This document shows positions 33,609-45,683 of a stretch of 64,000 bases of DNA, piece by piece. Each line of letters starts with the position of its first letter. Within the stretch, counting starts at the first letter, position 1. Source of the stretch: Arthonia radiata (taxonomy: Eukaryota > Ascomycota > Arthoniomycetes > Arthoniales > Arthoniaceae); contig PSQN01000014.1 in the NCBI GenBank assembly GCA_002989075.1, forward strand, positions 1,476,005-1,540,004. The letters run 5' to 3'. Under the pieces are notes generated by a model, which saw only the letters and a list, made by a program, of their open reading frames with translations, ran no database searches and was not told where the DNA came from. The translations under genes and the position numbers were made by a program.

Positions 33609-35855
33609 ATGTCGATGGAACAACCGCGCAAACGAGCGAGACTGATGTCTCGAGAAGAGTTGGTCGCGGACAATACAGTTCAACAGCAGCCGCAAAGGAT
33701 TGAAGTCGTGGTACAAGAGCCACAGGACGCTGTCCAGGCACACCATGACGTTGGGCCTGCGGAGATGTTTGAACACCCACGCAGGCGACGGACCGAGCAC
33801 ATGAAGCGGCACTCTCGCCACAGTTCATCGACTACACATAGCGATCCTGTGGATTCGCAGTCTTTGGAGCCACGACAAGTCGATGTCGCGGCTCCTCCAC
33901 TCATTGATGCCTCGGCGGCAGTCGGCATTACTCCACCCAACCAAGCGACGTTGCCAGCGGTTGTACCCACCTCTCTTGGTGCGGACCTTGCAGTTGGATC
34001 TGCAGGCAATCCAGTCACCCAGCCAGCTTTCGAGCCGGCTTCCGCCCCCCGTGCTGAGCAGCCAGAATCCCCACCATCAGCTCAAGCAGTTCCAGAGCCA
34101 GCGGCTCCTGCAGCAGCTCCACCGCCAAATGACGCCATAGTCCCTCAAGCTCCCGTGAATCCAGCCATTCCACAATCACCACCGCCAGCGCCAGCACCGC
34201 AACCTGCTCCCAATCCGGCACCGCAGTCAACAGCAGAGCCAGCAGCTGCCGCGCCTACTCAAGACTCCGGACCACCTGTATACTCATCATCGGCACTTTC
34301 ACCTCCACCTCAAAATACGCCCGCCCCTCAAAGCCCTTTACCAGGCACGCCAGAGCCTGCATCTTCACTTGTGCCCCCCGTCTCTGGCTCCACTACGAGT
34401 TCCTCGCAAAGCGGCAGCACCTTCACATCGCCTAGCCCATCTGGTCCCCCGGCCTATAGCAACACAGCGTCGTCAGACTCGTCTGCGAACTCCACCTCTT
34501 TTTCGGGCTCAACCTCAGCAACTTCTAATCTTCTTTCTCTTGTAGGATCTGCCGTAGGAAGCTCAAATTCGACATCCTCGCCTACTACTTCTACGCTTAG
34601 TTTAACACCATCTGGCCCAACACCACTCACGCCATCATCATTCCGCTCCCCAACAGCGTCCAACAACAGTCCCTTGTCGGTATCAGCGTTTAGTATAGGA
34701 CCACTTTTCACATACAGTGCATCAACATCTGGGTTTGGAACGCTGTCTCCTGGAGTCTCGACGGCATCACGGTCGACAACCTTTATGACATCAAGCACAC
34801 CGACCTCCTCGAGTTTTCCATCGTCAATCAGCAGCGTACCGTCCGAATCCTCATCTTTCTTCTCTGAGTCGAGTTCCGTCTTTCTCTCATCTGGACCTCC
34901 TGGTACAGGAGCTGGCGGCGTTGGATATGGCACGGCTGCCCCAGGTTCCAGCGCAACTTCTTCCGGAAGCGCAAGCCAAGGTCAGAATAGTGGGGGAGGC
35001 AGCGGAGCCGTCCCAACTCCTCAGGTGGTAGGAGGTGTGGTCGGTGGTCTTGCTGGTCTCTCACTCCTTCTCATTGCAGCGCTTCTATTTCTGCGCTGGT
35101 ATAAGAAGAATCGAGCCGCGGCACTGGGTGCGGTGGGAGCTGGTGGTGATTCAGATTCAACGCGACCAGAGACACGAGAGAATCCAAGCCAGTCAGCTGC
35201 TATTGCTGCTGCTGTACCTAGCGGTGCTGCTGCGGGAGGTTTGATGAGTAGACTAAGTCGTCCACGACCAGCTCCCCCACCGCCAACTGGTGAGCGCGGC
35301 TTCGAGCGGGTTGCTGGCCGAAAGCTACCGTCGCAATTCAGCCCTGGTGTTGAAGGCCCGACCGGCCCCACAACAAGCTCAGGTGTCGGCAGCTCCGCTG
35401 CAGCTGCTGGCGGGCTAGGTGTCGCAGGAGCCGGCGCGGCCGCCGCTGGTGCTCGTTACCCATCTGACAATTCATCCCACTATCCTTCTGGTGGCACGTG
35501 GCTCAGCACTGGTAGCGCTCAGAATCCGTTCAAAGATCCTGGACCGCGGAGCCCTGTGCCTGTGACCGGTGCCGCGGCCGCAGCCGCAGCTCGCGAAGAG
35601 GCGAGCAGTCCGAGCGAAAGGGAGCGCTTCATGCCTGGGCCAGCACGCACGCCTACCCTGCATCAGGGCGAAACGTCGCGAACGTCACACAATGCACTGG
35701 AAGAGGCTCTGCGAGGTCCAGTCCCCGCCGTTGGCAGCCCTCCAGGACGTCATATGACTCCGCCGCCTTCTCGGCGCGGTCGACCGTCGATGAACCGCTC
35801 GCCAGGGTCTTTCGATTCCAGCCGGGGCTCGAGGTTCACGGAAGATTTTGTGTAA
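33609..35855 (+). CDS. Mucin-like Ser/Thr/Pro-rich single-pass membrane protein
   Basis: Single exon, 748 aa. About residues 100-260 are Pro/Ala-rich and 260-470 Ser/Thr-rich, a stretch likely to be heavily O-glycosylated. One membrane helix follows at about 474-496 ('VVGGLAGLSLLLIAALLFLRWYKK'), then a Pro/Gly/Ala-rich cytoplasmic tail. This is the layout of fungal cell-wall stress sensors (Mid2/Wsc-like) or plasma-membrane mucins, but no WSC or other cysteine domain is present. The first 60 residues are charged ('PRKRARLMSREE') rather than a signal peptide, so either the true N terminus is in an unseen upstream exon or the helix acts as an internal signal-anchor. Function unknown. Confidence 0.7.
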   Translation: MSMEQPRKRARLMSREELVADNTVQQQPQRIEVVVQEPQDAVQAHHDVGPAEMFEHPRRRRTEHMKRHSRHSSSTTHSDPVDSQSLEPRQVDVAAPPLIDASAAVGITPPNQATLPAVVPTSLGADLAVGSAGNPVTQPAFEPASAPRAEQPESPPSAQAVPEPAAPAAAPPPNDAIVPQAPVNPAIPQSPPPAPAPQPAPNPAPQSTAEPAAAAPTQDSGPPVYSSSALSPPPQNTPAPQSPLPGTPEPASSLVPPVSGSTTSSSQSGSTFTSPSPSGPPAYSNTASSDSSANSTSFSGSTSATSNLLSLVGSAVGSSNSTSSPTTSTLSLTPSGPTPLTPSSFRSPTASNNSPLSVSAFSIGPLFTYSASTSGFGTLSPGVSTASRSTTFMTSSTPTSSSFPSSISSVPSESSSFFSESSSVFLSSGPPGTGAGGVGYGTAAPGSSATSSGSASQGQNSGGGSGAVPTPQVVGGVVGGLAGLSLLLIAALLFLRWYKKNRAAALGAVGAGGDSDSTRPETRENPSQSAAIAAAVPSGAAAGGLMSRLSRPRPAPPPPTGERGFERVAGRKLPSQFSPGVEGPTGPTTSSGVGSSAAAAGGLGVAGAGAAAAGARYPSDNSSHYPSGGTWLSTGSAQNPFKDPGPRSPVPVTGAAAAAAAREEASSPSERERFMPGPARTPTLHQGETSRTSHNALEEALRGPVPAVGSPPGRHMTPPPSRRGRPSMNRSPGSFDSSRGSRFTEDFV

Positions 35856-38455
35856 TGACATCACGCACACATGCCACGCCACGCCACGACACCACCACAG
35901 TATCATACTTCGATCTCATTCAATTACACCGCTTTTAGAGGATTTTGGAGATACCCGGCCAGCGCGCTCGCTGAGCCCTTTATACCTTACATTTCGACTG
36001 TCTATATTTGAGGTTGTCAACGATTTGGAATGACTCGGGGACGGACTTTGACAGCCGGCACGCCTATTAATCTTAATGTCTCAAGTGACGTCTTTCCTTT
36101 GATATCTCCGCACGAGGGGCATTTCGTAGGTAAAGGCATGAAAAAGGAGTGGGAAAAGGGACTGCATGTACGGTCGCAAAGTTTTGGGCAGAGAGGTATG
36201 ACAGACCAGCTAATTGATAGCAATCTGTAAGATAGCACGTGAGGAAGCACAGCTCTTTGAGAGCTTCAAAGCACCCCTTTTCAATCTGGATGAATAGGCA
36301 ATCTTATCGTCTCAGCAGTAACGACGAGGCCTATATGTAGCTGACGGCATAAGAGCTTTTTTGTGTGAGTAAGATAAAGAGGATACTAGCCGGCCACAGA
36401 ACCGATGTGTCATGAAGAAAGCTTACATCTTGATCGAAGATATCATTGACTTTAAGCGCTGTACCAAGTCTTCCCACGTCACCCCAACATATCTGCTCCG
36501 GCTTATCCCTCACCATGGTCACAACGTACCCATTTCCTAACACGGAACAGCCAAGAGTACGCCGATGTACAAAGGTATGGGACCACTGGCGCCTTGCTGA
36601 GCATGAGTCGATGCTCCCGTGTACCGCAACAGGTGAGCTTCTGTATCGACTGCATCTCCTTCTTTCGAGGGTGGTGCAGACGACAGCTGATGGCGTGTGT
36701 AGGAGAGCAAGTCGCGCGCATCATCTACAACTTCTTGCAAGGGTGGCCGAGACGATGGCTGAGGGCGTGGACGTGCGTGTGTTCTCTTGTAGGTCCAGCA
36801 TCGACTGCACCTCCTTCTTTTGAGGGGGATAGAGACGACAACAATAGGTGGGGAGATTAATGCGTGTGGTGCAGCGGTGAAACGTCGAATAGTCTAGTGT
36901 TATCAGCGACGAGTACGTATCGAGATCTCATCGTAGGTAAGTACTCCTGCTGAAGTTGTCCAACGAATGGGCTGAGCAGCTGGCTGCAAAAGTAAATATT
37001 TGTAGAATCAATGATAAACTTTGGCAACGCTGTTTTTACAGATACGGATGTGCCTATTATCGCCAGTCAATGCAAGCATTCTTAGTAGCATCTTCATCAT
37101 ATACGAAAGTCATATATGAATACATTCAAGTCCCGACACTAGTGGGCTACAGGATCTCCACAGTCTTCCAGATCCTCGTCGATAGTGCCGAAGTCAGAGA
37201 TCTTGTGCGACGGACCGATCGTCTTTTATTGCTAAAACCTGTCAACTGGGTCAAATGGCCGGATGCCAGACGGGATGCAGACTTTCGAGCCTTTCTTTTG
37301 CGCAGCTATTTTATCGTCTCAGGCTCTCAGCAGTAACCAATCAGCCCACGTGTTAATCGCCGTTGCTCGGTTCTCGTCGTTTCGCACCGTCTCTCGTCGG
37401 TGCCGGATCCCTCTTTGGTCGTGCGCCTGATAAGGTCTTCGAGATATCTTCCAAGCACGGGTGTCGTCGGAGCTTTCCCTGGCTACCACGCATAATCTAA
37501 TCGGATTCAAAAATGTTCGGGATGCTCCGGATTTCCTTATTCGGAGCGCTACGAACAGTCATATCTATATCAACCCCCTACACAACCTTTTGCTTCTGCG
37601 GCGCGTTTGTAGAAATGAGGGTGGTGGAAAGAGCAAAGACGCTATTCCGTTTGGGATATGTACAAGAGTCACGTACCTCGTTCTGATTGGCCAAGAATAG
37701 CGACGTCTACCGCAAAGCCTCATAGCAGTCTCTACACACCTACCCTCCTTCTATCCAGCACGCACCCATCGACTGGACGAGCCGACAGACAGAGCCTGCG
37801 ACGCGATGTCAGATCGGGCCGAGGCGGCTGTGCTCCCAGGCTACCCTTGCCCGGTTCTCTGAAGGCTCTCAACAGACCCACGGAAATCAAACTCCATACG
37901 GAGGCAATATCACTCAGGCCCATGCAATCGTTTGACTTAGGTTCAGCCGGCTTAAATTCTGTAAAAGTTGAGACAAGGCTTGATCTACACAAGCGCTCGC
38001 GAGCCACCATATGTGTGGTTTCTGCCGCACTGCGGTGTGTATCGGCAGAGCAACAACAATGACGATGCTCCATCAGCGCTCTGCCGAAGTGATCCGGGCG
38101 AGTTGGCTTTCTACTAGACTCTTATCGCTAGCCTGTTTCAAGAGCGAACACCACGCTCAAACGTGGCTTTTCACTGGCCCCGGCCGTCATCTTACTCTCC
38201 GTCTCTCATGCTGTCGCTTAGCTACCAAACGCGCATGAAAAGCTGACTCGTGTTCATCTTATTGCATCGCATCCTTTACTACGATCGACTACTTCCAATT
38301 CTCAACAACACAGATGCCGTCCCATGCCTTGGCGGCCTTAGCTGCTAGTTTAGCCTTGCACAAGTATTCCTACTTGATAAATTCTCTCTGCCTTCTTGAG
38401 TCCTGTACAGACTTCTTCGAGGACCGAGCTCGGACTGCTATTGATTTCCGCAGTG
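35856..38455. other. Gene-poor region, 2.6 kb
   Basis: No convincing gene. It contains a diverged tandem repeat (36645-36845, listed) and a motif, ttatcgtctcag...cagcagtaac, seen at about 36303 and 37311. A 126-codon plus frame (36956-37336) in AT-richer DNA matches nothing I recognise. The 3' part must carry the former promoter of the ABC transporter. Confidence 0.45.
36645..36845. repeat. Diverged tandem repeat, about 77-bp period
   Basis: Three related units begin near 36645, 36722 and 36800. The first and third share atcgactgca(t/c)ctccttctt followed by gaggg and agacgaca; the middle unit shares acttcttgcaagggtgg...gagacga. Confidence 0.5.
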
Positions 38456-41400
38456 ATGAACAACCGCGACGTCTTGACGGACGCTGAAAGCAACAGTCCA
38501 CAAGTCCATTCTTCATCCGAATCAAAGATTGACCACAAGGGTGCGCTTGACGAGAAAGATGAAAACAACGATCACATTGTTCAACATCGTCTTCCAATCG
38601 AAAGAGCCAAAGGAGACGACCTTGATTCGACTGCTTGTGAAGACGTGCACAGGCGAATGCAGCTACGGCGCATGGCTACGCAGATATCTACCACAAGTAG
38701 CTCCTCGGAAACTGTTGGGGAGAAACGTCGCACACTACCACGAATGTCCACGCTCGACGAGATTAAACCGACTGACGCAGCCCTGGATCCCCAGTCAGAC
38801 GATTTCGACGCTTACAAATGGGTACGCTAGCTCAACGCATCCAGTATCGACAAGGGCAAGAAGATGCGGAAGATTGGTTACGCCTTCAAGAACTTGAGCG
38901 TCGCCGGCAGCTCTTCCTCCCTTGAATCACAGCAGACAATTGGCAGTCTGCTCATGGCCCCCTTTAGCATCAGCGAGAATCTTAGAACCCGAAAACAGCC
39001 ACCGAGAAGGATACTTCGTTGTCTCGATGGTGTGCTACGGAGCAGCGAGACGCTGTTGGTCCTTGGACGACCAGGGGCTGGATGTTCAACTTTATTGAAG
39101 ACCATTAGCGGAGAGCTGAGAGGTCTTCAGATAGAACAAGGCTCCGAGATCCATTACGAGTAAGTCAAAAGCTAGAGTATAAATATTTACGCAGGCTGAC
39201 TGCCTGACTTGTAGTGGCATTCAGCAGCAACGTATGCTGAAAGAATTTGCAGGCGAGCTCGTCTACAATCAAGAGATGGACGTCCACTTTCCCCACCTTA
39301 CCGTCGGACAAACACTGGATTTCGCTGCTGCTATGAGAACGCCATCAAATTTCCCTTTCAACATCAATCGCAAAGAGTGGCCGAAGTACCTTGTGAGTGT
39401 TGTAATGACGGTCTTTGGCATCAACCATACATACAACACGAAGGTCGGAGATAACTACGTACGCGGCGTGTCGGGCGGCGAAGGTAAAAGAGTTTCTATT
39501 GCCGAGATGGCGCTGGCTGGTGCCCCTATCCGTAAGGCGTCGGAAACTCCGCAGTGTTTGGGTGATACTAACCCGAAATTCAGACTGCTGGGACAACTCG
39601 ACGAGAGGTCTTGATGCTGCTTCAGCATTGGATTTTGTGGACGCTATGCGTCTAGCTTCCAAGGTCGGCGGGTGAGTGTTTAATTATTGCGGTCGTCCTT
39701 CGTCTGGGATGCACACAAAACGATATGCGGGCGTGCTAGAGCAACGCTCAGATAAGCGGTTGCAAGGTTGGCTAGAATATTAAAGGAAACTCGCTGACAA
39801 GTGTCCTCCAGACCAGCGACCACGGTGTCAATTTACCAGGCGTCGCAAGCCATCTACGAGCGATTCGATAAGGTGATGGTTCTATACGAGGGCCGTGAGA
39901 TCTACTTCGGACCTTGTAATCAAGCTCAGGGCTACTTCGAAGATGTGGTGAGTTGATTAACAGCATTGAGCCTGATGGGGCCTTACTTACACCTTTTCAG
40001 GGCTGGGAGAAACCTCCTCGCCAGACCACCGGCGATTTCCTTACCGCCATCACGAATGCAGCTGAACGGCGGGCGAGACTGGGCTTCGAGCACTCACTTC
40101 CACGCTCACCAGAGGAGTTTGAGCGGTACTGGCGGGACTCTCAGCAATACGAGACGCTCAAGAACGAAATCGCCGCATACAAGCAAGAGATCGAAAGCGA
40201 GGACTTATCTGCTCAAAGACTCGCTGCTGGCAAGAACGATGCACAGTCCCGGCACGTCCGCAAGAAATCACCCTACTTCGTCTCACAAGGAACGCAGGTC
40301 AAGCTTTGCATTAACCGGGCTTGCCAACGCATATGGAACGACAAAGCAAGCACAGTGGGGACAATTTTTGCAGAGATTGCGCTTGCCCTCGTCATTGGCA
40401 GTATATTCTATTCAAGTACGAACGATACCTCTTCGTTCTTCCCAAAGGGTCTGCGCTATTCTTTGCGATTCTCCTAAATGCTCTGATTGCAGTTTCAGAA
40501 ATTAACTCCTTATACCAGCAGCGGCCGATTGTTGAGAAACATAAATCGTGGGCCCTCTACCACCCATGGGCGGAGGCGTTAGCATGTCAGTACATTCCGA
40601 GGCTCTTCTTAAACCGAGTCTGTTGCTAACTTCGTTCGTTCTCCTCAGCTACACTTTTGGACGCACCAATCAAGTTCATGGTCGCTGTGGCTTTCAACCT
40701 CGTATACTATTTCCTCACTCAAATTCGACGAACACCTTCACAATTTTTCATCTACTTCCTCTTCCTATTTGTCGCCACGTTGACAATGTCGGCTGCCTTT
40801 CGATCGTTGGCTGCCGCAACCAAGACGGCCCCGCAAGCCCTTGCAGATTCCGGTGTTGCTGTCCTGGTGCTTGTTATCTATACGGGTACGTATGACGTCT
40901 TCAAAAGCTTCAGCACTGTAGACCAGAGCACCCAGCATGCATACGTATCGGACCGAAGCTTAAAAGATGGCGCGTGTGCGGACATTACAGAAGGGCTATA
41001 CTGACAGCTGTGACCTCAGGGTTTGTCGTCTCACCGAGCCAGATGGTCCCCTGGTTTGCCTGGCTGCGCTGGCTGAATCCCGTTTACTACGCATTTGAGG
41101 CCATCGTCGCGAACGAGTTTCATGGACGCGACTTTCTCTGCAGCCAAATACTACCACAGTATCCTGGTTTGACTGGTACCCAGTTCACTTGCGCCGGTAT
41201 CAAAGGAGCTATCACTGGACAAGTAACAGTCAACGGTGATGCATACATCGCTGCAAGCTATGGTTACTCCTATTCGCACATCTGGCGCAATCTTGGCATC
41301 ATGCTCGCTTTCTTCACCTTCTTTTTAGCGATATACCTCATTGCTTCCGAGTTCAACACATCAACTGGCGACTCCGCCAACGTACTGATCTTTCGGCGGG

Positions 41401-43676
41401 GAAAGGCGCCTGCTTCGGTTAGGGCAGCCAGACACACGACCGTGGACGCTGAAAAAGGCTTGTCGATCCAGAGCTCGGCATCAGAGCCTTCCATGCAACG
41501 AGAAAAGACGTCTGCAGCAGCGGAGATTGCCTCCAAAGAGACCTTCACGTTTCGCGATGTATGTCTTGACATACCCACCCGAGATGGTGAGAGGCGCCTG
41601 TTAGACCATGTGTCTGGTTGGGTGAAGCCAGGCCAAATGACGGCGCTCATGGGGGTCTCCGGTGCCGGAAAGACGACTTTACTAGATACTTTGGCCCAGC
41701 GGATCTCCATCGGTGTGATCACGGGGGAATTGCTTGTTAGCGGGAAACCTCTGGATCCAAGCTTCCAACGCCGAACGGGATATGTTCAACAGCAGGACCT
41801 CCATCTCGACACATCCACTGTACGTGAAGCTCTCCAGTTCAGTGTTATGTTGCGTCAGCCAAAGACGGCGTCAAAGACCCAGAAGTTTGGGCATGTTGAG
41901 GAGATCATCTCCACGCTCGGTATGTCTGAGTATGCCGAGGCCGTAGTTGGCTCGTCTTCCCCCGGCCTGAATGTCGAGCAACGTAAGCTGCTTTCCATCG
42001 GAGTCGAGTTAGCTGCCAAACCGGACCTGCTGCTCTTTCTCGACGAGCCCACGTCAGGGCTAGATTCGCAGAGCTCTTGGGCTATCATTGCGTCTTTGCG
42101 CAAGCTTGCGAACAGCGGCCAGGCCGTACTCAGCACCATCCACCAGCCCAGCACCGTACTCTTCCAAGAGTTCGATAGGCTCCTCTGATTGGGCAAAGGG
42201 GGCCGAACATGCTACTTTGGTGACATTGGCCAGGAGTCGCGGACTATGCTTGATTATTTCGAAAGCAACGGCGGTCGTCGATGCAGTGACACTGAGAATC
42301 CGGCTGAGTACATGTTTGAGCTTCTGGGCGCTGGTGCAAGCGGCAAGGCTGAGCAAGAATGGTCGACTGTCTGGTCTGATAGCCAACACGCCAAAGATGT
42401 TCAATCCGAGCTTGATCATGTTGCAGATGTTCGCGAAGACAGTGGTCTGAGCTCGCCGTCTGCACACGATCAGTCTGAGTTTGCTACGCCTTTCACGACG
42501 CAGCTAACTTGGGTCATCAAGCGAGCTTCCCAGCAATACTGGTACGCTTCCTTCACTCTCTGGCTGGCAAGACTGACATTGCTCTAGGCGCTCACCTGTA
42601 TACATCACTGGCAAGTTCGTGCTCGGCGTCGCTGGCTCTCTGTTCATTGGCTTCTCTTTTTTCAAGCCCGACTCGACTCAACAAGGTCAGTTCACGACAT
42701 GGGAATTGGATGAAGAAAGACCCCTTGCTTACCTCTCCATAACATAGGTCTGCAGGAACTCGTCTTCTCTATCTTTATGATTGCCACCATGCTCTCGCCC
42801 CTACTTCAGCAGATCATGCCGATGTACGTTCAAAGCCGCAACTTGTTTGAGGTGCGAGAGAAGCCTTCAAAGACGTACTCGTGGCCATGCCTTCTCATTT
42901 CAGCAATCCTGGTTGAGATCCCATACCAAGCATTTCTCGGCTTCCTGGTATGGGCTGGGTTCTACTTCTCGGTGTTTACAGTTACGCAGTCGCCAGAGCA
43001 GAAAGGTGCGTTCAGCTCTCCCGAGCCGGAGCTAGATTATAGCAAGGCAAGCCTATCGGAAAGTCTGCTGACAGCAAAGGCCTCGTCATGCTCTTCATGA
43101 TGCAAATATTCGTCTTCACTTCCACGTTCGCGCATCTCGTCGTCGCTGCGATGCCGAGCGCAGAGGCCGCCGGCTCCGTCGTCACACTCCTCTTTACCAT
43201 GTCGCTCTCTTTCAACGGCGTTATGCAACCGCCCAACAAGCTTCCGAAGTTCTGGATCTTCATGTGACATGTACCGTGTCTCACCTTTGACTTACTGGGT
43301 CGCCGGGATCGCGGGGACGGCCATGCATGATATCCCCGTCCATTGCGCTGACAACGAGCTCAGCGTGTTTGACCCGGTGCCTGGGCAGAGCTGTGGGGTC
43401 TACCTTCAGCCCTATTCCGCGCAGGGAGCACCGGGTACGCTGTTAAACCCGGGGGCAACGAGCGGTTGCAAATACTGCCCACTCAGCCTTGCGGATCAGT
43501 TCTTGCAAACGAGTGGCATCAGCTTCGAGGAACGCTGGAGGAACTTCGGGCTTGGGTTCGTATACATCGGTTTCAATGTCTTTGGCGCCGTTGCCCTGTA
43601 TTGGATCTTTAGGGTCGAGAAAGGACATTTGCTGGGGATTGGAGGCCTGTTCAAGAGGAAAGGACAGAACCACTGA
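38456..43676 (+). pseudogene. PDR-type ABC transporter (ABCG full-size), disrupted
   Basis: The whole plan of a fungal pleiotropic drug resistance pump is present: NBD1 with the PDR-specific Walker A 'GRPGAGCST', signature 'VSGGEGKR' and 'WDNSTRGLD'; TMD1; NBD2 with 'GVSGAGKTT', 'LNVEQRKLLSIG' and 'LFLDEPTSGLD'; and TMD2. Introns with good sites lie at 39160-39214, 39532-39583, 39672-39811, 39948-40000, 40586-40648, 40886-41019, 42542-42587, 42686-42747 and 43006-43079. Within exons there are an in-frame TGA at 42186-42188, a TAG at 38828-38830, a one-base frameshift in the run at 40441-40452, and a 7-bp insertion at about 43262-43268. The TAG could fall in a 51-nt intron with a poor acceptor; the other lesions have no splice explanation. 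Intact relatives export azoles and toxins from the plasma membrane. Conserved motifs remain sharp, so decay is recent, or some lesions are assembly errors. Confidence 0.8.
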
Positions 43677-44137
43677 GTGCGAGCAATGCTTCCATAGAGC
43701 GGAAATTAATGCAGTTTGCAATTGCAAACCAAAGCGTCCCACCCGCGTTCCAGAGGGCCGCAGGCGTGTCCCGTGTGGTCCCAGACAGTCCCACACGATC
43801 TTCTCTCTCTCCGGTCATAGATGGCCTTGGAAAGGCGAGCTACAGTCGCGAAGACTTCGGCTGAGATTCTTCGGTCCTCTTGGCGACTGCTTCGAACGAT
43901 TTCTTGCACAATAGTTGGCCAGACATGCAAAGTAAGTACATCACGCCAAGCCGTCCTGTTTGGGCATCGCGTCTGCCATGTGTGGTTTCACCGTGGCATC
44001 CTCTCACACTCTCAATTCAATCTGCTCATCGTCTCTCGTTCGTGGAATACAGTTCCTGAAAATTCGTCCCACTGCAGTCAATGGAACGATGCGACTGAGC
44101 ATAGAGCCGCACAGGTAGCGATAATGTGCACACTTAC
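43677..44137. other. Intergenic region, 0.46 kb
   Basis: 3' flank of the ABC pseudogene and promoter of the SET gene; nothing else recognised. Confidence 0.5.
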
Positions 44138-45304
44138 ATGATGACGAACACCATGCGCGGCAGCTGGCTGCCTGCTTTCCGCACAGCTAAAGACATACTC
44201 GTGCCATCCGACAACAATGTAAATGTGGTCGTGCGCCCGTCCGAAACAGGCGGCTTTGGCCTCTTCGCAACCGCTGATATCCTTGCATACACACTCATCC
44301 TGGCTGACCCTCCCCTAATCACAATGGCACCAGGCGAAGACCTACCACAGCTGTACTCACACTACCTCAGCCTGCCTACAGATACCCAGCGTAACTATCT
44401 CAGCCTCAGCCGCCGTGAAGACGCCACCAAAGACGCAGCGATGGCGGAGAAGCTACAGAAGAAAGGCACCGACCAGGCCGAGATCAGCGAGATGGTCAAC
44501 GTCGCCGAAATCTTCCAAGCCAATGCCTTCAATCTTGAAGAGGGAGGCGTAGTAACAGGGCGTGCGGTATTTCCTCAAGTCGCAAGGATCAATCACAGCT
44601 GTGGTCCCAACGCGCACACGTGCTATTACCCGCCTAGTCTAACCTCGAAAGCGGGGCTCACAGGCTTTGCGCATGGCGGCATGGAGACTCAGTCACGAGA
44701 TAAAGTGGATGGTGGGCATGGAAAGATGGTGCTGCATGCTGTGCAACCAATCAAACGCGGTGAAGAAATCACAATCGCATATTTCAACCTACTCTTGCCG
44801 CGAGCGGACCGTTTGAAGCGAGCGAAAGACTGGGGCTTCGATTGCCAATGTCCTGTTTGCTCCTCGACTTCCGACTCGGAAGCCGAGAAGCTGCGAACGA
44901 GCATCCGAGAATGGATTCGCAAGCAGTATCGCGCGCTCAGCGGCCATGACATCGAGAACGTGGGCGAGCTCAAGCAGATTGCCATGGAAGGAGAGACGCT
45001 CATCGGGATGCTCGAGCGAGAGCAGGGCATTAATCCAGTGCTGCCATTGTTATGTGAGCGTGTGTATCAGCTGGAAGAAAAGCTGATGGAATCTCGTGCA
45101 GAAGGCAAGGCGCGTCAGGTGACGTGGCTAAAGAGGGCAATGGTGTGGGAGGCGCGGATCACCGGAGTGTGGAGTCCTAGTACATTGAACAAGCTGAGCA
45201 AGCTGGAGAAGACTTGGGGACGAAAGGTGGAGATTAAGATGGATGAGGAGGGAGAGGTGAGGGTGGGCTGGCATGAGGGGGAAGAGGTCATATGGCGGCC
45301 ATAA
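44138..45304 (+). CDS. SET-domain protein (SMYD-like lysine methyltransferase family)
   Basis: Single exon, 388 aa from ATG 44138. The SET domain is split as in SMYD/SET5-like proteins. The N-terminal part 'TGGFGLFATADI' (about 35-46) contacts S-adenosylmethionine; a helical insert follows; then 'ARINHSCGPNAH' (about 150) gives the NHSC AdoMet-binding/catalytic motif, and 'RGEEITIAYF' (about 212) supplies the catalytic Tyr. A post-SET zinc site follows in 'FDCQCPVCSS' (C-x-C-x2-C). No MYND finger is seen. The target lysine is unknown; fungal genomes carry many such proteins. The gene changes from C-rich to very G-rich coding strand after about 44650. Confidence 0.9.
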   Translation: MMTNTMRGSWLPAFRTAKDILVPSDNNVNVVVRPSETGGFGLFATADILAYTLILADPPLITMAPGEDLPQLYSHYLSLPTDTQRNYLSLSRREDATKDAAMAEKLQKKGTDQAEISEMVNVAEIFQANAFNLEEGGVVTGRAVFPQVARINHSCGPNAHTCYYPPSLTSKAGLTGFAHGGMETQSRDKVDGGHGKMVLHAVQPIKRGEEITIAYFNLLLPRADRLKRAKDWGFDCQCPVCSSTSDSEAEKLRTSIREWIRKQYRALSGHDIENVGELKQIAMEGETLIGMLEREQGINPVLPLLCERVYQLEEKLMESRAEGKARQVTWLKRAMVWEARITGVWSPSTLNKLSKLEKTWGRKVEIKMDEEGEVRVGWHEGEEVIWRP

Positions 45305-45683
45305 CCTGGGGAGGGCTGGACTATAGAGGGTGCGGGTTCAGGACTGTATTCCAACGATATTGGCCAAGAATGGGCTTCAAGATAGCTCATACGCCTATCT
45401 TAGAGCGGAGTTGTGGGCATCAAACCTCATTGCAGTCCCGAGAAAAAAAGGTATTCAGCCGGCGGAGCGCTGTTGAGGAAGTGTAGAGATGATTCTCAAA
45501 GGCTATGCTAGACTCTTCCAATCTGTGGAGATTCACTCTAGATGGTAGAATGTACATGAGATGCTTCGCCTCATAGGCGAATCGTCCAGCATCAAACACT
45601 GGCCTCACCTACTCCCACCCTCTCGATCCTCGACAAGGCCAGCCCATTCGCACTAGACCTGATATCAACCCGTGCTTATCCAC
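45305..45683. other. Convergent intergenic spacer
   Basis: Shared 3' flank of the SET gene and the minus-strand gene. Nothing recognised. Confidence 0.5.

Noticed and set aside
36956-37336. 126-codon plus-strand gene in the gene-poor region
   Set aside because: No recognisable motif and no splice or promoter support.
38821-38871. A 51-nt intron that would remove the TAG in the ABC gene
   Set aside because: Kept only as a possibility: the acceptor is poor and the removed segment looks like coding sequence; it would not explain the other lesions.
40414-40447. A short intron to explain the first ABC frameshift
   Set aside because: It would be about 32 nt, too short to splice, and would remove conserved residues.
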